A DNA stretch of 64,000 nt from Bryobacterales bacterium (GTDB lineage: Bacteria > Acidobacteriota > Terriglobia > Bryobacterales > Bryobacteraceae): contig JADLBD010000042.1 in assembly GCA_020847975.1 (NCBI GenBank), positions 1 through 64,000 of the forward strand, read 5' to 3'. Shown here one piece after another: positions 35,120 through 41,720 of this stretch. Both the position numbers and the translations under genes were made by a program. The notes under the pieces are model-generated. The model saw nothing but the letters and a program-made list of their open reading frames with translations. It ran no database searches and had not been told where the DNA came from. Within the stretch, counting starts at the first letter, position 1, and every line of letters starts with the position of its first letter.

Positions 35120-36375
35120 CGGACCTCCAGGTGGTGCGCTGGCCGGTAGAGCGGTTGATCCCGTTCGCCCGGAATGCGCGCACGCATAGTGACGAGCAGG
35201 TCGCCCAGATCGCGGCGTCTATCGCCGAGTTCGGGTGGACCAATCCGATTCTTGCCGGCGCAGATGGAATTGTCGTCGCCGGCCACGCCCGCCTGCTGGC
35301 TGCCCGCAAGTTGCACATGACCGAAGTCCCGGTGATCGTGCTGGATCACCTGACCGAGGCCCAGCGCCGCGCGCTGGTGATCGCGGACAACCGTCTCGCG
35401 CTCAACGCAGGATGGGATGAGGAGATGCTGCGTGTCGAGCTCGAGGCCCTTCGAGAAGACGACTTCAACCTCGAGTTGCTGGGCTTCGCCGATGAAGAAA
35501 TTGAGGCTCTGCTCGCGGAGCCCGACGAGTCTGTCGCCGGCAACACCGATGACGATGCGGTTCCGGAGACGCCGGAGACGGCCGTCACCGTGCCCGGCGA
35601 CGTGTGGCTCCTGGGTGAACACCGCCTGCTGTGCGGCGACGCCACGCAGATGGAAGCCGTTGAGAAGGTCCTTGCCGGCGGCCTGGCGGACATAGTCTTC
35701 ACCGACCCGCCGTACAACGTGAACTACGGCGCCACGATGAAGGACAAGCTGCGCGGGAAGTCGCACCGCAAGATCGCCAACGACAATCTGGGCGCGGAGT
35801 TTGCCCAGTTCCTGCAGCACACATGCACCAACATCCTTGCAGTAACCAAGGGCGCTGTCTACATCTGCATGTCGTCGTCGGAGTTGCACACACTTCAACA
35901 TGCGTTCCGCGAGGCGGGAGGGCATTGGTCCACGTTCGTCATCTGGGCCAAGAACACGTTCACGATGGGGCGCTCCGACTACCAGCGGCAGTACGAGCCG
36001 ATCCTGTACGGCTGGAAGGAAGGAACGGATCACTACTGGTGCGGTGCCCGCGATGAGGGCGACGTGTGGTTCATCAAGAAGCCGGTCGTGAACGACCTGC
36101 ACCCGACGATGAAACCCGTGGAGCTGATCGAGCGCGCCATCCGGAACAGCAGCAAGAGTCGGGACACTGTGCTCGATCCGTTCGGTGGCTCCGGGTCCAC
36201 ATTGATTGCGTGTGAGAAGACCGGCCGCCAGGCTCGGCTCATTGAACTGGAGCCGAGGTACTGCGACGTGATGGTCCGCCGCTTTCAGGAGTTCAGCGGC
36301 AAGCATGCCATGCTCGAGGGTGATGGCCGCACATATGCAGTGCTCGCGGCCGAGCGGCTCGGAGTGGCGGCATGA
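35116..36375 (+). CDS. ParB-DNA methyltransferase fusion (DPPY type)
   Basis: A 419-aa paralogue of the gene at 32683. The ParB-like N-terminus is nearly the same (RLIPFARNARTHSDEQVAQIAASIAEFG, DNRLALNAGWDEEML). The methyltransferase has motif IV FTDPPYNV (D197) and motif I LDPFGGSGST (D354), plus the usual HPTMKPVELIERAI block. DPPY and this order suggest N6-adenine methylation in the beta class. No restriction gene is adjacent, so it is probably an orphan used to protect or mark phage DNA. The ATGA overlap with the small gene upstream puts it in the same operon. Confidence 0.9.
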   Translation: MTDLQVVRWPVERLIPFARNARTHSDEQVAQIAASIAEFGWTNPILAGADGIVVAGHARLLAARKLHMTEVPVIVLDHLTEAQRRALVIADNRLALNAGWDEEMLRVELEALREDDFNLELLGFADEEIEALLAEPDESVAGNTDDDAVPETPETAVTVPGDVWLLGEHRLLCGDATQMEAVEKVLAGGLADIVFTDPPYNVNYGATMKDKLRGKSHRKIANDNLGAEFAQFLQHTCTNILAVTKGAVYICMSSSELHTLQHAFREAGGHWSTFVIWAKNTFTMGRSDYQRQYEPILYGWKEGTDHYWCGARDEGDVWFIKKPVVNDLHPTMKPVELIERAIRNSSKSRDTVLDPFGGSGSTLIACEKTGRQARLIELEPRYCDVMVRRFQEFSGKHAMLEGDGRTYAVLAAERLGVAA

Positions 36376-36405
36376 ATAGCCCGTTGCCGCCGCGAGGTCG
36401 CGGCT

Positions 36406-36531
36406 GTGGAAGCCTTGCTGCGCGCTGGGCACCCAGACGTGCAGGGCCTCTGCCTGGCACTGTCGGATTGGTCTGCCGAGAAACGCGTCCTTGAAAGGCT
36501 TCCGTGGAAAACAACGTTTTTCAAATCCTGA
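36406..36531 (+). CDS. Small phage ORF, doubtful
   Basis: A GTG-started 41-aa frame (VEALLRAGHPDVQGLCLALSDWSAEKRV...) with a plausible amphipathic helix. It fills the gap between the methyltransferase and the membrane gene, and overlaps the latter by 28 bp. A different, non-protein-like 40-aa frame starts at ATG 36372, so the true start is unclear. Confidence 0.4.
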   Translation: MEALLRAGHPDVQGLCLALSDWSAEKRVLERLPWKTTFFKS

Positions 36532-36663
36532 TCCCGGCAACGGGCCTAGTCTCCGGGCTGATCGGGGCTTTCGTGGGACTGCAAAACCGGGCTCTCCTGG
36601 CGGAAGTCCGCAAGGAACTGGCCGAGATGGAGAATCGCGTAATCGCCCGGATCAACGGCACGT
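36504..36663 (+). pseudogene. XhlA-like phage membrane protein, 5' part (interrupted)
   Basis: GTG-started frame MENNVFQILIPATGLVSGLIGAFVGLQNRALLAEVRKEL... with one transmembrane helix (about 8-26) then a coiled-coil, as in haemolysin XhlA-type or holin-associated proteins. After INGT (residue 53) the frame enters the transposon and ends as LLPAHNYI at 36689. The missing part is at 39947-40051 and restores YVRASECRLRED..., giving 86 aa in total. Confidence 0.75.
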
Positions 36664-36714
36664 TACTCCCGGCTCACAACTACATCTGATGAGTCGGTTG
36701 TTTTAGAAGGTTTC

Positions 36715-36957
36715 CATATCACTCATCCCTTTCACCCACAGGTTGGTCAGAAGTTCGAGGTCGTGGAGCGGCGCAGCATCCGGACTAAGGATCGGGTCTT
36801 CTACCAGGACAGAAGTGGTTGTTTGCGCTCGATCTCAGCCTCCTTTACCGACTTGGTGACGCCGGATGTGGTCGTGGCGCTTGGGGCCGGACGCTCCCGG
36901 TTTCGGGTAGCGGACCTGCTGGCCATCCGGCGTCTCATGGAGGATCTGAGGCGATGA
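36715..36957 (+). pseudogene. DUF5372-type protein, start codon lost
   Basis: The frame reads THPFHPQVGQKFEVVERRS ... DRVFYQDRSGCLRSISASFTDLVTPDVVV ... GRSRFRVADLLAIRRLM, matching DUF5372 proteins that normally open with MxITHPFHPL. Upstream in this frame there is no ATG, GTG or TTG before the conserved THPFHP block. The first usable start (GTG 36763) would miss it. So the gene is either decayed or starts at a rare codon. It is usually found with recombinases of the type at 37907. Confidence 0.6.
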
Positions 36958-37107
36958 CCGGAGCCCATGGCTGTAAAGTAAATTATGCGCAAGTCGTTAG
37001 GCTAATTATGTACAGCGGTGTTGCGTTCAGGCCGTCTTTGCCAATCGTTGATTGCACTCTTATCTGTATAAATCCGGGTTATGAGATGCGTGACGGACAA
37101 AGAGGGC

Positions 37108-37135
37108 TTGACAATGAATGTTGTAGGTATATAAT
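37108..37135 (+). promoter_or_regulatory. Strong sigma-70 promoter of the transposon genes
   Basis: TTGACA (37108-37113), 16-bp spacer, TATAAT (37130-37135). The start point would fall near 37142, leaving about 5 nt before ATG 37147, so the transcript would be almost leaderless. Confidence 0.65.
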
Positions 37136-37146
37136 TGTCTTTACAG

Positions 37147-37617
37147 ATGGCCGTGCCCAAGAAGCCCAACTCCGGCAAACTCGATGCCTTGCGCCAGACC
37201 GGCACGCTCCACCCCCATCCACAACTGGTGACCGATCCGCTGTTTCAGGGGCAGCCGTTCTTCGATGGCCGCGACCTGATGCAGGTCAAGTACGAACTGC
37301 TGCGCAAGGTCGAGATCGATGGTGCGCCGGTCAGCACGGCGGTCACGGCTTTCGGGTTGTCACGGCCCTCCTACTATCAGGCGCGCTCGGCTTTCGAAGA
37401 AGGCGGCCTGGCCGGCTTGGCGCCCCAGAAGCGTGGACCGCGAGGGGCACACAAGTTCAGCACCGAGGTATTGGAGTTTCTCGGCCAGCTCCGCACAGAG
37501 CAGCCGGCGATGCATTACGAAGAGATGGCCGAACGTGTGCAACAACGTTTCGGCATAACGGTGAATCCGCGCAGCATCGAGCGCCATCTGAGGCGCGGGC
37601 AAAAAAAAACGAGTTAA
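37147..37617 (+). CDS. Transposon HTH protein
   Basis: A 156-aa protein with a helix-turn-helix of the IS630/resolvase-associated type: RKVEIDGAPVSTAVTAFGLSRPSYYQARSAFEEGGLAGLAPQKRGPRGAHK, then a second helical segment ending GITVNPRSIERHLRR. It probably binds transposon DNA or regulates the recombinase. The frame ends GQKKTS just after an A9 run (37601-37609). ATG 37147 is chosen over TTG 37135, which lies inside the promoter -10. Confidence 0.75.
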   Translation: MAVPKKPNSGKLDALRQTGTLHPHPQLVTDPLFQGQPFFDGRDLMQVKYELLRKVEIDGAPVSTAVTAFGLSRPSYYQARSAFEEGGLAGLAPQKRGPRGAHKFSTEVLEFLGQLRTEQPAMHYEEMAERVQQRFGITVNPRSIERHLRRGQKKTS

Positions 37618-37910
37618 TTCCCGCTCCGCCTCCCTCCGACGGCAGCGGTTGCTGGTCGTCCCGCTACGAAGAGTTACGCCGGCAGATGTTGGCTGGCGAC
37701 AGCCGCGGTCCAGGTTTGGCAGTCCTGCTGAGCCGCGGCATGAAGGCTTGGCTCGATGTCGCCAGTTCGCTCAAGGTACGCTCCACTCCGTCACCGATCG
37801 TGACGGATGCCGGTCCACATCAAACCGTGCCCGGCGAATATCGCAACCAACTCACGGCCGTGCTGGCCGGGATGGTTCTCCACGGCTGGCAGCAAGGGAG
37901 GCACGCATGA
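37608..37910 (+). CDS. Small transposon ORF, reachable by -1 shift or internal start
   Basis: An open frame in the -1 phase relative to the HTH gene reads ELIPAPPPSDG...SRYEELRRQMLAGDSRGPGLAVLLSRGMKAWLDV...GQQGRHA, ending in TGA that overlaps the recombinase ATG. No start codon lies at its upstream edge; ATG 37686 gives a 74-aa product. Alternatively a slip on the A9 run would fuse it to the HTH protein. ORFs like SRYEELR...GLAVLL usually precede this recombinase type. Confidence 0.5.
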   Translation, partial: NELIPAPPPSDGSGCWSSRYEELRRQMLAGDSRGPGLAVLLSRGMKAWLDVASSLKVRSTPSPIVTDAGPHQTVPGEYRNQLTAVLAGMVLHGWQQGRHA

Positions 37911-39946
37911 TCGAAGCTGCCCAGAAAGTCAGCGCTTCACACTTGAAGCGAAACGCCTATCTGTACGTGCGGCAGTCCACACCACAGCAGGTGTTGGAAC
38001 ACGCCGAGAGCACGGCGCGCCAGTATGCGTTGCGCCAGCGCGCGACCGCGCTGGGTTGGCCCGCCGAACAGATCGTGGTGATCGACAGCGACCTCGGACT
38101 ATCCGGCGCATTTGCCGCCGATCGTGATGGTTTTCAGAAACTCGTCGCCGAAGTTAGTCTGGGGCGCGCCGGCCTGGTGCTGGGGCTGGAGGTGTCGCGG
38201 TTGGCGCGCAATTGCGCGGAGTGGCATCGGCTACTGGAGCTATGCGCTTACTCCGATACACTCATCCTCGACGAGGACGGCATCTACAATCCTTCGCAAT
38301 TCAACGATCGTCTGTTGCTGGGGTTGAAGGGCACGATGAGCGAAGCCGAGTTGCACATCCTGCATGCGCGCATGCAGGGTGGCTTGTTGAACAAGGCCCG
38401 GCGCGGCGAGTTGGCAATCCCGCTGCCCATCGGCTTTCTTTACGACGCCGCCTCGCGGGTGATCCTCGATCCCGACCAGCAGGTGCAGCAGAGCATCCGC
38501 TGGCTGTTTGACAACTTCCGTAGGCTGGGCTCGGCGGTGGCTGTCATCCGGGAGTTCCACCGGCAGGGCCTGCGATTTCCGCGACGCCGATGTGGCGGGC
38601 CCACACCGCTACTCTGGGGCGAACTCGCTTACGGCCACGCGATCAGCATCCTGCACAATCCGCGCTACGCCGGCGCCTTCGTTTACGGGCGCAGCCGCTA
38701 CCGCCGCAAACCGGATGGAGGCACGGTGGTCACGAACCTCCCTCAGGAGCAATGGCAGATCGTGCTACGCGATGCCCACCCCGGATACATCTGCTGGGAA
38801 CAGTATCAGGAGAACTTGCAACGATTGCGGGAGAACGAGCAAGTGCGGGGCGTGGATCATCAGGCTCCCGCGCGCGAAGGGCCAGCCTTGCTTCAGGGAC
38901 TGGCCTTGTGCGGACGCTGCGGGGATCCGATGACGGTACGTTATGCCATTCGCCGGGGAGAACTCATCCCTTACTACCAATGCCAGCGCCGAGCGCAACA
39001 GCGCGGCGAGCCGCCTTGCCAGGTGGTTCATGGCGTGAATGTGGACGCGGCCATCAGTAAGATGCTGCTTGAAGCCGTGACTCCGCTGGCGCTGGAAGTC
39101 GCGCTGTCGGTCCAGCAGGAGATCCAAAGCCGGGTGGAAGAGGCCGATCGCTTGCGTCGCGCGCAAGTGGATCGCGCCCGCTATGAGGTGCGTTTGGCGC
39201 AACGGCGCTACATGCAAGTCGATCCGGACAACCGCCTGGTCGCGGGGACACTGGAGGCCGATTGGAATAACAAGCTGCGCTCGCTGGCTGACGCCGAGCA
39301 AGAGTACGAACGCCAGCGCCAGGCCGACACTGCACGGCTCGATGCCCAGCAACGCGAGCAGATCATGACGCTGGCGCGTGACTTCCCGCGGCTCTGGCAG
39401 GATCCCAACACGCCGGATCGCGAGCGCAAGCGCATTGCCCGCTTAATCCTGGAAGATGTCACACTGACCAAGGGAAAGGAGATCACGTTGGGTGTGCGAT
39501 TCAAGGGCGGCGCCACCACTGTTCTCAATGTCCCTTTATCGCACCCCTACTGGGAGCTGCATAGACTCGACCCCGCGGTCATGCAGGAGATCGATCGTCT
39601 GCTGGAGCATCACACGGAAGCGGAGATCGCGGCCATGTTGAATGCGCGTGGACTGCGCACCGGTTACGACCTCACCTTCAACGCGGTGGGCATCCAGCAT
39701 GCGCTGCGCAGGCATGGCATCAAGAGCCGGCGGCAGCGGCTGCAAGAAGCCGGACTACTAACTTCCGAAGAGATGGCTGTCTTGCTCCACACCTCGCCGA
39801 CGATGATCTGGTACTGGCGCTGCCACGGCCTGTTGAAGGGCGAGCCCTATGGCACGAACCGGTTCCTCTATTACTCGCCCAGCCCGGAGCTCGTCGAAGA
39901 GTTCCAAACTAAAGAAAAGTATCGTGAGGTGCAGTATGCCACGTAA
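37907..39946 (+). CDS. Large serine recombinase of the transposon
   Basis: A 679-aa recombinase with catalytic serine in YVRQST (S24), resolvase domain to about residue 160, recombinase domain (about 185-300), a zinc ribbon (LCGRCGDPMTVRYA ... YYQCQRRAQQ ... PPCQVV), a coiled-coil, and a C-terminal HTH-like region (TSEEMAVLLHTSPTMIWYWRCHGLL). The start is ATG 37907 with GGGAGG just upstream and an ATGA overlap. It mobilises this element and is unrelated in sequence detail to the recombinase at 3975. The frame is intact and may be active. Confidence 0.9.
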   Translation: MIEAAQKVSASHLKRNAYLYVRQSTPQQVLEHAESTARQYALRQRATALGWPAEQIVVIDSDLGLSGAFAADRDGFQKLVAEVSLGRAGLVLGLEVSRLARNCAEWHRLLELCAYSDTLILDEDGIYNPSQFNDRLLLGLKGTMSEAELHILHARMQGGLLNKARRGELAIPLPIGFLYDAASRVILDPDQQVQQSIRWLFDNFRRLGSAVAVIREFHRQGLRFPRRRCGGPTPLLWGELAYGHAISILHNPRYAGAFVYGRSRYRRKPDGGTVVTNLPQEQWQIVLRDAHPGYICWEQYQENLQRLRENEQVRGVDHQAPAREGPALLQGLALCGRCGDPMTVRYAIRRGELIPYYQCQRRAQQRGEPPCQVVHGVNVDAAISKMLLEAVTPLALEVALSVQQEIQSRVEEADRLRRAQVDRARYEVRLAQRRYMQVDPDNRLVAGTLEADWNNKLRSLADAEQEYERQRQADTARLDAQQREQIMTLARDFPRLWQDPNTPDRERKRIARLILEDVTLTKGKEITLGVRFKGGATTVLNVPLSHPYWELHRLDPAVMQEIDRLLEHHTEAEIAAMLNARGLRTGYDLTFNAVGIQHALRRHGIKSRRQRLQEAGLLTSEEMAVLLHTSPTMIWYWRCHGLLKGEPYGTNRFLYYSPSPELVEEFQTKEKYREVQYAT

Positions 39947-40051
39947 ACGTATGTGAGAGCGTCGGAATGCCGATTGCGCGAGGATCTCGTTCATGAGCGG
40001 CTCAACACGGTGGTGGAAGCGATCAGAAGCAGAAACGCCGCCGAGCAGTAG
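39947..40051 (+). pseudogene. XhlA-like phage protein, 3' part
   Basis: The frame ACG TAT GTG AGA GCG TCG continues the reading of the interrupted gene as TYVRASECRLREDLVHERL... and stops at TAG 40049-40051. It is a coiled-coil, matching the C-terminal half expected for an XhlA-type protein. See the 5' part at 36504. Confidence 0.7.
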
Positions 40052-40062
40052 GCCCGGCGGCG

Positions 40063-40087
40063 GCATCTTGCGGATTCCGCAAGATGC
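40063..40087 (-). terminator. Strong hairpin after the DUF3489 gene
   Basis: GCATCTTGCGGA and TCCGCAAGATGC are perfect 12-bp arms with a 1-nt centre, 6 nt past the minus-strand stop at 40093. A second GC-rich hairpin (about 40035-40060) follows. There is no long T run, so termination efficiency is uncertain. Confidence 0.5.
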
Positions 40088-40092
40088 GGGTT

Positions 40093-40653
40093 TCAGGCGT
40101 TGATGCGGTAGGCGCGGGCGCCCTGGGCCGTCTTGAGTGACTCGACGGTGATGCCCATCTTCTTGCCGAGGCCGCCGCTGATGAAACCGCGGACGCTGTG
40201 GGCCTGCCAGCCGGTGGCGGTCATGATGTCGGCAAGCGTAGCGCCTTCCGGGCGGTGCAGCATCTCCAGCACGGTGGCTTTCTTGCTGCCCTCGCGCGCC
40301 CCTTTGGGCCCCGTGGCGTCGCCCTTCGGCTTGGCCTCCTTGGTCGCCTTGGCCTTCTTCGGCGCAGCAGGGGCCGCCTGTGGCGCGGGGGTGGGCGTCA
40401 GGGCTTGGACCGCCTTCCAGATGCGGGCGACCGCCGTCTTGCGGTCGGTGAACTTCTTGACCGCCTTGAGATCGCCAAAAGGCCGCGCGCCGGCGAAGCT
40501 GTTCCAGACCTCGACCAGGCGGTCGGTGGGCCAGGTGGCGGCGAGCTTGGCAAGCTCCTTCTCGCTGGCGAATCGCGCCTGCTCCTCGGGGATTGCGTCC
40601 CCGGCAGCGTAGGCGGTGATGGTGTTGTCGGTGTCGATGGCAAACGTCGTCAT
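40093..40653 (-). CDS. DUF3489 domain protein
   Basis: A 186-aa protein with an N-terminal domain (FASEKELAKLAATWPTDRLVEVWNSFAG), a Lys/Ala/Pro-rich linker, and a C-terminal DUF3489 helix-turn-helix-like domain (KKATVLEMLHRPEGATLADIMTATGWQAHSVRGFISGGLGKKMG). DUF3489 is common in phages and integrated elements and is thought to bind DNA. It is the last gene of a three-gene minus-strand cluster that runs against the phage morphogenesis genes. Confidence 0.82.
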   Translation of the reverse strand: MTTFAIDTDNTITAYAAGDAIPEEQARFASEKELAKLAATWPTDRLVEVWNSFAGARPFGDLKAVKKFTDRKTAVARIWKAVQALTPTPAPQAAPAAPKKAKATKEAKPKGDATGPKGAREGSKKATVLEMLHRPEGATLADIMTATGWQAHSVRGFISGGLGKKMGITVESLKTAQGARAYRINA

Positions 40654-40668
40654 GGTGGTGTTCCCTTC

Positions 40669-40896
40669 CTATCGGTTCATGCCGGCGAGCTTGTCGTCGG
40701 CGGTTAGGTGCAAGTTCTTGAGATAGCCGCTGGCCAGACGTGCCCAGCCAAACGGCGTCGAGATTTCGTGGCGCGCGGCAATGCGGCTCAGCTTGATCCG
40801 GTGCGTGCCGTTGTCGAACTCCTTCTTGAGGTGGCCCCAGCGGTCGAGCGTCCAGCCGTTCCGCGTGGCCCAGGCGATCAGTTCGTCGCGGGTCAT
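40669..40896 (-). CDS. Small hypothetical protein beside DUF3489
   Basis: A 75-aa protein (MTRDELIAWATRNGWTLDRWGHLKKEFDNGTHRIKLSRIAARHE...). It is compact and basic, with a fold pattern resembling small HicA-like RNA-binding proteins, but the match is weak. It lies 15 bp before the DUF3489 gene and 2 bp after the previous one. Confidence 0.65.
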   Translation of the reverse strand: MTRDELIAWATRNGWTLDRWGHLKKEFDNGTHRIKLSRIAARHEISTPFGWARLASGYLKNLHLTADDKLAGMNR

Positions 40897-40898
40897 GT

Positions 40899-41147
40899 TC
40901 AGTACTCCAGCCCCTTGGCGTCGACCGCGCTGCGGTCGCCCAGGTCGGCCAGGACGTAGGCGAGCTGCTCGGTGATGCGGCCGAGGTCGCCGGCGTAACC
41001 CCAATCGGCAGGCTCGGCGGCCTGGCGCTTCTGATGGTCGGCCAGGCGGCTGGCGATGCGCTTCAGCAGGTCCTGGGCTTCCGCGTGCCGCTCGGCGTAG
41101 CAGCTGGCGGCGGTTTGTTTCGTGGTATGCGCTTTGGTGTTCCTCAT
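40899..41147 (-). CDS. Small hypothetical protein, first of the DUF3489 cluster
   Basis: An 82-aa helical protein (MRNTKAHTTKQTAASCYAERHAEAQDLLKRIASRLADHQKRQ...). A slightly longer start (ATG 41162) is possible. It faces the terminase gene across a 72-bp divergent gap that must hold both promoters. Confidence 0.6.
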   Translation of the reverse strand: MRNTKAHTTKQTAASCYAERHAEAQDLLKRIASRLADHQKRQAAEPADWGYAGDLGRITEQLAYVLADLGDRSAVDAKGLEY

Positions 41148-41219
41148 CGCGAACCCATTCATCACTTCGGTGGCGATTAGAAGCAAGCAGAATCTGCGAG
41201 TGAATCGCGAGAAAGTTCG

Positions 41220-41720
41220 ATGCCACTGCTGAGCCTGCGCGCTTATGCCAAACATCGCGGCGTGAGCCTGGCGGCTGTGCAAAAAGCGATCCGTTCCGGG
41301 CGGATTGCCACTAACGGCGACGGCCTGATCGACCGCGAGCGCGCCGATGCCGAATGGAATGCGAAGACACGCCCGGGCCAACGCCGCGCGAAATCGGCGG
41401 CGCCCGCAGCCAGAGAACCGGCCGAGGCGCCAGTCGGCGCTGGACTCGACTACTTCCGCGCGCGGGCCATCCGGGAGAACTACCTGGCGCGGTTGGCCAA
41501 GATCGAGTTTGAGGAGAAGACGGCGAAACTGATCAGCCGCGACGAGGTGCAGGTAGCGGCGTTCACCAAGGCGCGCACCGTCCGCGACAACCTGCTGAAT
41601 ATTCCGGATCGCCTGGCGGCGACGCTGGCGGCCGAAGCGGACGTGGACAAGGTCCACCAGATGCTGACCGGGGAGATTCGAAAGGCGCTCGATGAGCTTG
41701 CTGGCGCAAACAGCAACTGA
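41220..41720 (+). CDS. Terminase small subunit (Nu1-like)
   Basis: A 166-aa protein. The N-terminal winged-helix-like region (LLSLRAYAKHRGVSLAAVQKAIRSGRIATNGDGLIDRERADAEWN) recalls the Nu1 DNA-binding domain. The C-terminal half (FRARAIRENYLARLAKIEFEEKTAKLISRDEV) is helical, for oligomerisation. It recognises phage DNA for packaging and overlaps the large subunit gene by 29 bp. Confidence 0.82.
   Translation: MPLLSLRAYAKHRGVSLAAVQKAIRSGRIATNGDGLIDRERADAEWNAKTRPGQRRAKSAAPAAREPAEAPVGAGLDYFRARAIRENYLARLAKIEFEEKTAKLISRDEVQVAAFTKARTVRDNLLNIPDRLAATLAAEADVDKVHQMLTGEIRKALDELAGANSN

Larger units (their letters stand above)
36660..39950 (+). mobile_element. Serine-recombinase transposon, 3.3 kb
   Basis: The element carries a DUF5372-type remnant, an HTH protein, a small overlapping ORF and a large serine recombinase. 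The edges are set by the split phage gene: ACGT 36660-36663 and ACGT 39947-39950 flank it, and joining across one ACGT gives AACGGCACGTATGTG, which restores the frame. Short duplications of 2-4 bp are usual for serine-recombinase insertion. The recombinase stop codon lies at the right edge. Confidence 0.8.

Noticed and set aside
36819..37910. A 363-codon plus-strand frame across the transposon
   Set aside because: Only its last 100 codons look like protein; the first part overlaps the DUF5372 remnant, the promoter and the HTH gene in another phase.
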